Of a stretch of DNA of 18,429 bases, positions 9,832 through 18,085 are shown piece by piece (position 1 is the stretch's first letter; every line of letters starts with the position of its first letter). Made by a program: the position numbers and the translations under genes. Origin of the DNA: Pinguiococcus pyrenoidosus (Eukaryota > Sar > Pinguiophyceae > Pinguiochrysidales > Pinguiochrysidaceae); assembly GCA_019677205.1 (NCBI GenBank), contig JAAMXY010001352.1, positions 1 to 18,429 on the forward strand, read 5' to 3'. A model generated the notes under the pieces. It was not told the origin of the DNA and made no database searches. It saw only the letters and a list, made by a program, of their open reading frames with translations.

Positions 9832-10040
9832 CCGGCGCCCCACCTCGCACCTCTCTGCCGCCCAAACGGCCCTCGGGACCGATGCGCGCGCGACACATGC
9901 GGAGCGGCGTAAGGAGCGGGCCCGACGCGCGCCGGTTACAGGGATTCGCTGGTCAGCTGACCGCCGCGCACGTCTGTCCGGAGTTCGAAAGAGGGGAGAG
10001 AGGCGGATTCTGCGCCGTTTTTCCGGAAGCTTTCGGAGTC
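9832..10040. promoter_or_regulatory. Short shared promoter, CDKL kinase / SMYD gene
   Basis: Only 209 bp separate the ATG of the minus-strand kinase (9831) from the most likely ATG of the plus-strand SET/MYND gene (10041). Both promoters and both 5' UTRs must lie here or reach into the neighbouring gene. An in-frame upstream ATG of the SMYD gene at 9882 would shorten the gap further. No TATA box is obvious. Confidence 0.5.
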
Positions 10041-12013
10041 ATGGCGGCATTGCGTGCCGCAATGCGAGTGGAGGCGGCGGCAGAGGGGAGAAAAGGGCGC
10101 GCGGCGGTGGCCACCGGCGCCGTCTCTGTCGGTACAGCAAGGATTTGCGAAGGCTTCGGGCGGTTCTGAGGGGATTTTCACTGGATTTCGTGCCTGTCCA
10201 GACGATATCTTGCTGCAGGAGACACCGGTGGTGTCGTTGGTCCTACAGGCGTACGAAAATTGGATCTGTGCGCGCTGCTTCCAGCCGCTGAGCGAGGCGG
10301 CGAGAAGGTTTTGCTGTGCAGAGTGCGGGACTGTGCGCTATTGCAGCGCTTTCTGTCGGTATGAAGACATCATCATTTCCCCCCCCCCTTTTTTGGAAAA
10401 GGGGGGGCGCGACGCAGAAAGGGTTTTGGGGGGAGAGATGCTGGAGGCCCTGATGAAAAGCACTTGGGCGCAGGGATGCGGCAAGGAACCTTCACGAAGC
10501 AGAATGCGACGCTTTCATCGCGAGTACTCGGGCGGCGAAGAGCTCCGGCTGCGATGTGGATCTCTTGCGAATCGTTGCCCGGCTGCTTTGGAGCAAGGCC
10601 TTGGATGGCCGCGCGGAGTACTGGGAGGCGGCCGGCAGGCTTCTCTCGCATCAGTATGACTTGGCGGCTACTGACGAGGAAGCGCGTCTCTGGAAGGCAA
10701 GCGTCTTCAAGGTGGGTTGCGTCCATGTTGACAGTGGTGGAGATTTCCTTTGTCGTCCCCAATGCATCTTCTTACTCGTCCAATGGTGTCTCTGGATAGG
10801 GCCTCACCAAGATGCGGCGAAAGCTGCCGGAGAGCACGCCGGAGTACATCGAGGAGGGTGCGAGGTGGGCGTCGATCGTGAACACGAACGCTCACGGGAT
10901 TCTCAGTCGCGGAGGGACGGGGATCTCCATCGGGCTGGGACTTTTCCCAAAGATTGCAATTTTGAATCACAGCTGCATCCCGAACGCTTCGTACGAGTTC
11001 ACAAGGTATGCACACGCGGCCAGCAAAGGGCTCCCGCTCCTCGAAGTCGTGGACTCGATGGCTCAAGGGTTGCAACCAAAACATTAGGGTGGGAGCGGAG
11101 GCGGAATCCGATATCGTCATGTCGGTGAGGGCCATTCGTGCCGTGGAAGAAGGCGAAGAGGTACGTGAAGTCTACCGCCGGCGGATTTGCCATCGGAGTT
11201 GGGGGGAATGAAGTGCGCCTCTCCCCTTCGCAGTTGACCGTGAGCTACTGCGACTTGCTGCAAACGACTGCGGCCAGGAGAGCAAGACTTCTACGCGAGA
11301 AACATTTTTGGTGCGAGTGCCGGCGATGTTGCCAAGACTTGATGTGCAGTCCACGATTGCTTGGCGAGGATTCCTCCGATCAGAGGATTCGCGAGCTTCG
11401 AAGCGACGCAGACGTTTTGGCGGCAGCCCTTCGCTTCGAGGCTCCTGTTGATGGCAACTTGAAGGCACAGGACGCCCGACTGCGAGCCTTTGATCACGCG
11501 CTTAGCGCCCTGTGCTGCCCGCACTGTGGAGAGCGCGGCGTTCTTGTCCAAGACAGCGTGCATGAAAGCTGGCGTTGCTGCATCTGCGACTCCGTCCACA
11601 GCGGCGCCGCGGCCGCGAGCATGGTGACCAGACTGCGCGAGCTCGTGACAAGGATAGAGGTGATGCCCCGGGGAGACGCCATGAAGATCGCTGCAGTACA
11701 CCAGGCGCTCCGAATATGCGCGCATACGCCAGAGGGGAACTCGTCTTACGGAGGCGTAGAAGTGGATGGCGCAATCTGCTCGGCGTTGGGAGCGCAAGGC
11801 TTGCCCACGAAAGATGCGGTGCTGCTGCATCCGCTGCATCGTCTCAACGTCACCCTTTACATGACCTTGGTGGAGGAGTGCCTCAGCAAGGATGCAGCAG
11901 CCGAAGACAGCCTGTTCCGTAGCTCCTTAGATCGCCTGGTCCTGGTCTGCAGGGCGCTGCTGCCAGTGGGAAGCGCGGAGCGCCGACGATTCGAGTCCTT
12001 CCTTGCGACGTGA
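10041..12013 (+). CDS. SMYD-type SET and MYND domain protein (lysine methyltransferase-like)
   Basis: Predicted protein-lysine methyltransferase using S-adenosylmethionine, 514 residues. Exons: 10041-10131, 10202-10358, 10474-10711, 10800-11005, 11088-11160 and 11234-12013; introns 70, 115, 88, 82 and 73 bp, all GT-AG, and all joins keep frame. The split SET domain starts at about residue 10 (GRKGRAAVAT, then DDILLQETP). A complete MYND zinc finger interrupts it: C53, C56, C69, C72, C78, C82, H90 and C94, with the canonical spacing of its second half. The SET core resumes with NTNAHGI, LGLFPKIAILNHSCIPN (NHSC at 218-221) and GEELTVSYCDLL with the catalytic Tyr260. Post-SET Cys residues are C282, C284 and C287. 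A second CPHC/CCIC pair follows in exon 6, then a helical C-terminal region. ATG 10041 starts near the SET domain; ATG 9882 would add 53 residues in frame. Substrate unknown. Confidence 0.92.
10379..10433. repeat. Homopolymer hairpin and G-runs in a SMYD intron
   Basis: Inside the intron 10359-10473, ten C and six T are followed by GG, four A and seven G. Positions 10382-10392 pair perfectly with 10397-10407 (11-bp stem, TTGG loop). Further G-runs (10421-10423 and 10428-10433) could allow a G-quadruplex. It lies 20 bases after the donor site. Confidence 0.8.
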
Positions 12014-12090
12014 CTTCCACAGCAAAGCAACAAGGAACCAAGCAACTTCCTTTGTGCGTTTCGCCAGAATCTATCCTCTTCGACCAAATG

Positions 12091-12869
12091 CTATCGGCAC
12101 CCTGCACCGCAGACGCTTGCCGGGACGAACTGAGAGGAGGAAAACAAGAAACGAGTTGGCACCGGCGACGGAAAGGACCATTCGAAAAAGACCAGGCCAG
12201 GGCAGCTTCATCATACCTGCGTGAGCATCGACAGGAAGAGCCAGAAGCACACCAGCAAGAGAGGCGTCCCCACGTCATAGATATCCCAGAGCGCGCCGTT
12301 GACGCTGATGAACGCACCCGCCAAGCAGAAGCAGAAGAGCGCGAAGGCTTTGGGCCGCCGGAGAGACCAGTCCAAGTGGCCGTAGCGCCGATGCCTCTTG
12401 TCCACGCGCCAGAGCGCAGAGAGGCCCAGGCACAGGGCGCCAAAGACCAAAAACAGGATCACGTAGGTTCTGTGGACGCAAAGAGACACACAAACGGGTT
12501 GACTCGACGTCCACGCAGTCGGGGGCTGCTTTCCCGTTTCGCGCCCACCTTCGCCACTTCTGCGGCTGCACCAGCACATAGAAGAAGTTGGCATACAGCA
12601 GACTCGACAGACTCCCGACAAGGACCAAAAGCGCCGCCACCTGCGTCGCGAGACGGTAGGAATGAGATGCGCATTTGAGCTGAGGACTCCTTAAGTCCTT
12701 GGCTCCACCTTCAGCTGCAGCACTTCATCCGTGAGGAGCGGCGGTGGCGTCTGCTCGCCGTTACAAGACATCTCCCGCACAAGTTGGAGCCTTGCCGTCA
12801 CGCAACTTTCATGATCTGGCGGCGCAAGAGGAGCGCAAAGAAGACAGAGAGCACGACCAACGTGATCAG
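12091..12869 (-). CDS. Multi-spanning membrane protein, family not recognised (5' end unresolved)
   Basis: Exons assigned: 12869-12807, 12750-12709, 12640-12549, 12469-12217 and 12129-12091; introns 56, 68, 79 and 87 bp, all GT-AG and frame-consistent, 162 residues visible. The last acceptor (tcctcctctcag) and the one before it (gcgtccacag) are strong. Hydrophobic segments in order are LITLVVLSVFFALLL, VAALLVLVGSLSSLLYANFF, TYVILFLVFGALCLGLSALW, FALFCFCLAGAFI and GTPLLLVCFWLFLSML, so about five membrane helices, with a basic loop (VDKRHRRYGH) between the third and fourth. I do not recognise the family. The start must lie between 12870 and the stop of the next gene at 13126. The 56-bp intron is the least certain: another frame runs through it without a stop but loses the first helix. 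The gene ends 77 bp from the convergent SMYD stop. Confidence 0.6.
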
Positions 12870-13125
12870 CTGATCTCAAGTTTGCTGATGAGCGAAAAAA
12901 GCAGCATCGGGCGGCGAGGCAAGGGCGCACTGGTGATGCGGCGCGTCAACGTTGGACGGAGACATGCAAGACCCGATTCTTCTGGGGAAAAAGGCAGTGC
13001 AAGGCAAGGATGATGGCATTTTGGAATTGCTGAGGGAGCGGGCGCTTCTTGTGCCGTGGCGCCGCACACGCATCGCCTGCTTCCAAGCATCTAAGGAGCT
13101 ATGATGAAACGCCAGTATTTACGTG

Positions 13126-14185
13126 TCACCGACGCCTCTTTCCCTTCTTCTTCTGCTTGAAGTTCACGGGAGGCATGAAATTCGCAGGGGATGAGAGGTT
13201 CGGCGCTGGCTTGGTCCTCTTGGGAGGTGCTGACTCCACCGCGCTGTCCGTCTTTTCACCCTTGAGCTGCTCCGTTGGCGCCTCCGTCTTCGCTGGGTTG
13301 ACCTCCTCCGGGAGCGGCGTTGCCTTCTTGAACACCTCTGCTACCGCCTCCGAGTCCATGATCTTGTTCACGACCAGCTGCTCCCCCGCAAGACAGGCCA
13401 GGAGCAGGTCTTCATGAACGACGGTGCCCGCAGACCGATCGAGGGTCATGAAAAGCTTGTCGTCTCGCCGCTTCACGAAGAGGAAATGATCCGTTGATCT
13501 CTGCGACAGCTGAATGTCCCGGAACGAGATGCTCATGGGCTCGTTGCGAGCTCCAAGGGGGGAATACGGCTAGCGAACAAACAACCAAGACACATCAAAA
13601 GGGGAACACCGCGGCACGACGAAGTCAGTCGTCGCCAGGGATCAGCGGAGCCTCTGACCGCCTTGCGGTGTTTCGAGAAGCACGTACCAAAAGCTCGACC
13701 TCGCGGCTAATCCGATTGTAGAACACTCCCGCTATCGACTGGCTGGCCTGCCAGTAGAAGAATCCTCCCAAGAGCGCCGCCAGCGACATGCCCCCCGGTG
13801 CGATCATGGTCGGCAAGTCCGTCATGTCCGGAAACACGTACACCCAGTTGAAGTACCAGAAGGCCACGTGCGCGGCATTCAGAGCAGAGATCAGCTGATA
13901 GCGCCAGCGCTCGTCGTCCACGAACAGAATGAGGCGATCTCGCCCATACGGCAGGATTGCATCTCCCAGATCGGCGGTGACGTTCTTGTTGGGGCCCCTC
14001 GGCGCCGCTTTGGGCGCATCTGGACTGCTGGGCGGATTTGCTGGCCCTTCCGATTGCACTTCAGCGGCGGACTTCGCATCTCCAGGCTTTGACGCCGGGG
14101 CCTCCGCGCTCAACAAGCGAAGCGTCACACGTGAACTCGAGGCAATCTGCCTGCTGCGCGGCCAGCGCAGCGCGGAGCGAAGCAT
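13126..14185 (-). CDS. TMEM223-like mitochondrial membrane protein
   Basis: Two exons, 14185-13688 and 13569-13126, 313 residues, joined by a 118-bp phase-0 intron (gtacgt donor; ttggttgtttgttcgctag acceptor). ATG 14185 begins MLRSALRWPRSRQIASSS, an Arg/Ser-rich amphipathic presequence with a likely cleavage near RLLS, so import into mitochondria is expected. The mature part has GRDRLILFVDDERWR followed by a helix (AAHVAFWYFNWVYVF), then a second helix (LAALLGGFFYWQA). Across the splice join comes REVELLPYSPLGAR, then FLFVKRRDDKLFMTLD. This order (RD-LLF before the first helix, then a V-x-L...P-x-G strand and an F-x-VK-x-R...LD strand) fits TMEM223, an inner-membrane protein linked to cytochrome oxidase biogenesis in animals. 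The C-terminal ~70 residues are charged, Pro/Lys-rich and end KKKGKRRR; that tail is not in animal TMEM223. Family call moderate, gene structure good. Confidence 0.68.
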
Positions 14186-14639
14186 CTCGGTGTCCACCGT
14201 GCGCTGCTGCAGCTGCGGATCAACGGGACTATCGTCGTCGACGAAACACGCCTTCGCTTGAGGTCACTGTGGCCTTTGCAGTGCGCTGGCCATGGCAAGC
14301 GACGTCAAAACCGGAATTTACAATTTTTGATATTCGGGTTTTTATTCATTATTTTATTGATTTAAATAATATAAGCAACGACTAATCCCATAATTGATTG
14401 GGAAATATCGAGCATTTGCGCTCGCAAACGCTCTAGAATCACCCTCCCCAATTCGCCTACGCTATTGCAGAGTGGTGGCCGCCGAGCTTGGACCCTGATA
14501 GACTGAGCATAGCGGTAGGGTCCGATCGAGTGGCATTTTGCAGCCTGGGCGCTTCGAGTTCCAAAGCGCTTTCGCCGACTTGTGATATCTTGTGCACCAC
14601 GCCCCCCTCTCCCAGTCCGCAACTTGGACCAAAATCCCA
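14186..14639. promoter_or_regulatory. Shared upstream region, TMEM223-like / DRG GTPase, with AT-rich island
   Basis: A 454-bp head-to-head gap. The middle (about 14305-14410) is a sharp AT-rich island with runs such as tttttattcattattttatt inside GC-rich DNA, so it is the natural candidate for the core promoter or nucleosome-free region. A small perfect inverted repeat, tttgcg-ct-cgcaaa, lies at 14415-14428. No coding sequence is supported here. Confidence 0.5.
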
Positions 14640-15938
14640 ATGGGGATTCTTGAGAAGATTAAGGAGATCGAGGCGGAGATCGCCCGCACGCAGAAGAACA
14701 AGGCGACGGAGGGACACCTCGGACTCCTGAAGGCGCGCCTGGCGAAGTTGCGAACTCAGCAACAGGAGGGCCAAGCGAGTGGCGGGGTGCGCTTTTGGTT
14801 TCTCTTGTTCTTCGTTTTCTCTTGCTCTGCGCTTTCTCTCGAGCTTCCGCCGCTGAAGTGCGCGGCTGAAGTGATCTTGTGATTTGGCATCAGGGTGGAG
14901 GAGAGGGTTTCAGCGTCGCGAGGCATGGCGACGGTCGCGTGGCGTTGATTGGATTTCCCAGCGTCGGCAAGTCGTCGCTCCTCAGCACCCTTACCGGCAC
15001 GAAGAGCGAGGCAGCCGCGTACGAGTTCACCACGCTCACGTGCATTCCGGGGAACATCCTGTACCGCGACTGCCGGATCCAGATGCTCGACCTGCCCGGG
15101 ATCATCGAGGGCGCTGCGCAGGGAAAGGGCCGAGGCCGGGAAGTGATCGCTGTCGCGCGGAGTGCCGACATGGTGAAGATCATGGATTGTGGAAAGATTG
15201 GAGAGAAGTCGGCCGAAGGCCTGGCCTGAACAACTCTCTGATGAAACAGGTGCTGATGGTGTTGGATGGCGGGCGAGAGCAAGTCAACAATCACCGAACG
15301 ATTCTGGAGCGTGAGCTGGAGACCGTGGGCATTCGGCTGAATCAGCAGCCGCCAGACATCACCATCACAAAGCGGGCGACGGGAGGAATCAAATTCAACT
15401 CTACCGTCCCGCTGAACCACCTTGGGGAGAATCCGGAGCGCACCGTGCAGCGCATCTTGCAAGAGTACAAGATGCACAACTGTGACGTGCTGTGCCGCGA
15501 GGACGTCACCACCGATCAGGTTATTGACGTGATCGAGGGCAACCGAAAGTATATGCCCTGCCTCTACTGCTACAATAAGGTGGACATGATCACCATCGAA
15601 GACATGGATGCGCTGGCAAGGCAGGCCAACAGCGTCGTCATCAGCGTCCACCTCGAGCTGAACTTGGACAGGCTCTTGGCGAAGCTTTGGAACTACCTCG
15701 GGCTTGTGAGAATCTACACCAAGCCTAAAGGTATGTCACTGCCCATGCTGAGGGCTGGTGGGCGCGTCTAATGGATCAAGCACGACGTGCTCGCCCGCTC
15801 CGCCTCCAGGTGGTCAGCCCGATCTGCACGAACCCATCGTTCTCACCAATGGCCGTCGGGGGTTGACGGTCGCAAGCGCCTGCGAATCGATTTCAACGTA
15901 AGGCGATCCTTCACTTTTCGACTTTTGTCTATGCTGGG

Positions 15939-15979
<41 letters not shown>

Positions 15980-16331
15980 GTAGCGCTCTGATTTACGTCA
16001 CGTATCCAACGCCGTTGTCTCTTAGGGAGTTGCTGAGATCGTTCAACTACGCCATGGTCTGGGGCCGGAGTGTCAAGCATCAGCCGCAAAGAGTCGGTCG
16101 CAGCCACTGCCTCCAGGATGTAAGTGGCAAGGATGGTTGGTGCCTGGCGGCGCATAGGACGACTGACGTGGGATTCCCTAGGAGGACGTTTTGCAGATTG
16201 TCGGCAAGACCGTCACGCAACAGAAACACGACAAGGACTACAGCAGGCGCGTCCAAGAGTACAACAAGAACGTGGCAGCGAAGCGCGCTGATCGGACAAG
16301 AGCAGGGAAGAAGAAACGCACGGCTGGATAA
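14640..16331 (+). CDS. DRG family GTPase (developmentally regulated GTP-binding protein, DRG2-like)
   Basis: Translation-associated TRAFAC GTPase of the OBG/HflX group, cytosolic, normally bound to a DFRP partner and to ribosomes. Exons: 14640-14786, 14894-15172, 15250-15730, 15810-15897, 16026-16119 and 16182-16331; introns 107, 77, 79, 128 and 62 bp, all GT-AG and frame-consistent; 412 residues. The start [20 protein letters not shown] is the classic DRG N-terminus. G1 is GFPSVGKS (69-76), G2 lies in [12 protein letters not shown]3 is DLPG (115-118) followed by [14 protein letters not shown], and G4 is NKVD (251-254). IYTKPKG, then the TGS domain with [19 protein letters not shown] and EDVLQIV, completes it. 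MGILEKI, FNSTVPL and [10 protein letters not shown] favour DRG2 over DRG1. After EDVLQIV, where known DRGs stop within a few residues, a basic extension of about 36 residues ending KKKRTAG continues. Confidence 0.95.
15943..15976. repeat. (GA)17 microsatellite in a DRG intron
   Basis: Seventeen perfect GA dinucleotides lie within the intron 15898-16025, between the gtaagg donor and the gttgtctcttag acceptor. The tract is purine-only on the sense strand. Confidence 0.95.
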
Positions 16332-16800
16332 GTCTATGGTTGCTACTGTACACTATCCCAACTAGCTGCTGTTCCTATTCCTGTTCCTGTTCCTTTCGGT
16401 CAGAGCGTCATTCCAACTTGAATTCGCGCTCGCGACGCTGTCGACCACCTGAGGACACCAGACTCCCCTGGACGATCGCGTTCCATGGAGTCCACAACAC
16501 AAGCAAAACTGGCGCACTCCGCCATCACTCGAGCTGATTTACAATGGTTCGAAATCGCGTTTCAATCTTGCCGAACTTGATGACCTCACGTTGCACTTTG
16601 CCTTGCATCCGAAAAGACGTCGGCTAGCCGATCTGGCGAGCGCCGAAGCCAGCAGCGCCGAAGCCAGCAGCGCCGAAGCCAGCAGCGCCGAAGCCAACAG
16701 CACCTCGCGAAGAGCCTAGGCACGCCAAGAAGTGGACTCCCACGCCCAAAAAGCGTCCAAGGGATGCGAACGGCGTCGCCGGGACCCAGGGGACTGCTCA
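16332..16800. other. Convergent intergenic gap between DRG and AlgH genes
   Basis: 469 bp between two 3' ends. It holds a short ttcctg-type pyrimidine repeat near 16369-16395 and the 15-bp tandem repeat listed separately. A plus-strand frame stays open from about 16584 to 16964 but has no early ATG, crosses the repeat and overlaps the AlgH exons, so it is not called as a gene. Confidence 0.5.
16639..16698. repeat. Four 15-bp tandem repeats
   Basis: Unit agcgccgaagccagc repeated at 16639-16653, 16654-16668, 16669-16683 and 16684-16698 (the last copy has one change). The array is in the DRG-AlgH intergenic gap. Being a multiple of three it leaves frames open on both strands, which creates spurious reading frames. 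Confidence 0.92.
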
Positions 16801-18085
16801 TCACGGCCTTCCATACTGCTCCGCCGCAATGTCAGCATAGTGTCCACCCATCTGCAGGAAAGCGAACCGAGAGGGAGAAAAGGAGGCAAACGAGCACATC
16901 GTTAGAAGAAGCAAACCACCAGATGTCGAGGATCAATGAAGGCGGGGAAGCTCACCAGATCTAGGACTTCCGCCCAAAGCGGCCGGGGCAGCTGAACGCA
17001 GTGCTTCATCACCACGTTCGGGCTCGTCGCACAGGCATACCTGTGAAGGAGGTGAGACGTCAGCCGCTGTCCGCCGATGCTCCAGTTCTGGAACTGTGGC
17101 TCACCAAACTCCTTCGTCGATCTCCTCCTGAAGCTTCCCCTTGCCCCACAAGCAGCAATTGTAGAAGAAGCGGAACTTCGTGGGGTCCGCAGACCCATTC
17201 TCGACCACCTCGCGCACCTCGTGGAAGCCTTCCCCCGTACTGACTTTGACACCCGGCACGACATCCTCCGCGTTGGGCAGGTCGTAGGGATGCAAGATCG
17301 TCAACGTCGGTCCCTTCCGATCCTGGCCACCCCAGTAGAGCGGGCTGCTCTCAAAGGCCGGGGTGTCGAACACCGCGCTCACGGACTCGATGGTGGGCCT
17401 GTTCAAAATGACGCCGACGGAGCACTCCTCGTCGTGGAGGGCGACAAGAATGACCACTTCCTGGAGATGCATCTGACTCGTAGAAAACCGATCCCGTCCC
17501 GCGACCAGCACCATTCCCCTCTGGTGAAGAGCATTGAGAAGCACATTGAGAAGAGCATTGAGGAGAAGCACATTTAGAAGAGCATTGAGAAGCACATTGA
17601 GAAGCACGTTGAGAAGCACGTTGAGAAGCACGTCGAGAAGCCATCCCTAGCACTGGCGATGGCAACCGCAAGCTTGCAAGGCCGTGCAGGGCCTGAAATT
17701 CGGCGTCACGCACCTCTGCCTTTGCCAATTCGTGCGCCCAGGCGTCCTGATCGATCAGCTGACTGTTCCGTGCGCGCTTCAGCTGCGCCTGCCAGGCGTC
17801 TTCGCTGCCGGCGGCCAAGCGCGCCCGCATTTCGCGCCAGTCGCTCACCAGCGGTAGCTTGAGCTCGCCCTCCAGGCGCTCAAATTGGCCGAAGTCTCCC
17901 GATCCTTCCTCGCTGGCCTGCAAGCGCCGCACTCCGCCACTGGCGTCGGAGCGCCACTTCGGCACGAGCGGCCAAGCTCGCCTCGCCAAGCTCTGTCGCG
18001 AGGTCGGACATCGAGACAGGCAGAACGCCGGTGCCGTCGCGGCCACCAGCAGCGTGGTGAGAAGAGCCCTCATCCCCGAGCTCAT
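16801..18085 (-). CDS. Plastid-targeted AlgH/UPF0301 (YqgE, DUF179) family protein
   Basis: Exons 18085-17678, 17520-17105, 17040-16956 and 16851-16801, 319 residues. The start MSSGMRALLTTLLVAATAPA is a signal peptide; the predicted cleavage APA|F puts Phe at +1, as in bipartite leaders for secondary red plastids, followed by a basic Ser/Arg stretch (CLSRCPTSRQSLARR). SDWREMRARLAAG starts the mature region, as in plant homologues. The AlgH core then reads GMVLVAGRDRF, VGVILNRPT (family hallmark), PLYWGGQ, LHPYDL, FFYNCCLWGKGKLQEEI and EGVWYACATSP, then LWAEVLDLMGG across the last join. Introns two and three (64 and 104 bp) are GT-AG. The first (17521-17677) fits only with a GC donor (ctt|gcaagc) and has a clear ccag acceptor; this join is inferred. 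The biochemical function of the family is unsettled; bacterial AlgH is a small protein of about 190 residues. FYNCCLWGKG replaces the usual GYAGWGPGQ. Confidence 0.85.
17526..17640. repeat. 12-bp minisatellite filling the first AlgH intron
   Basis: About nine head-to-tail variants of gagaagcacatt / gagaagagcatt run for 115 bp. They occupy most of the inferred intron 17521-17677. On the gene's strand each unit reads roughly tgcttctcaa(t/c), pyrimidine-rich and free of AG, up to the acceptor. The array leaves two minus-strand frames open (RASQ- and LLNV-type repeats). Confidence 0.9.

Noticed and set aside
9193-9912. Plus-strand ORF of 239 residues, rich in His, Leu and Gln
   Set aside because: It is the antisense of the CDKL kinase domain, whose catalytic motifs are complete on the other strand.
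13126-13536. A separate 136-residue gene
   Set aside because: The frame extends upstream of its ATG to a strong acceptor (ttcgctag) and joins in phase with the exon 14185-13688, giving a TMEM223-like protein.
16764-16964. Plus-strand ORF downstream of the 15-bp repeats
   Set aside because: It lies opposite the last AlgH exons, whose MGGHYAD end and splice sites are convincing; the plus frame has no recognisable feature.
17101-17631. LLNV-type leucine repeats as a real N-terminal helix of the AlgH protein
   Set aside because: They are a frame of the DNA minisatellite; this frame has no upstream link to the signal peptide, and the ccag acceptor at 17521 separates them from the AlgH core.
17526-17640. 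Possible CRISPR array
   Set aside because: Units are about 12 bp, head to tail, without spacers, inside a eukaryotic intron; this is a minisatellite.
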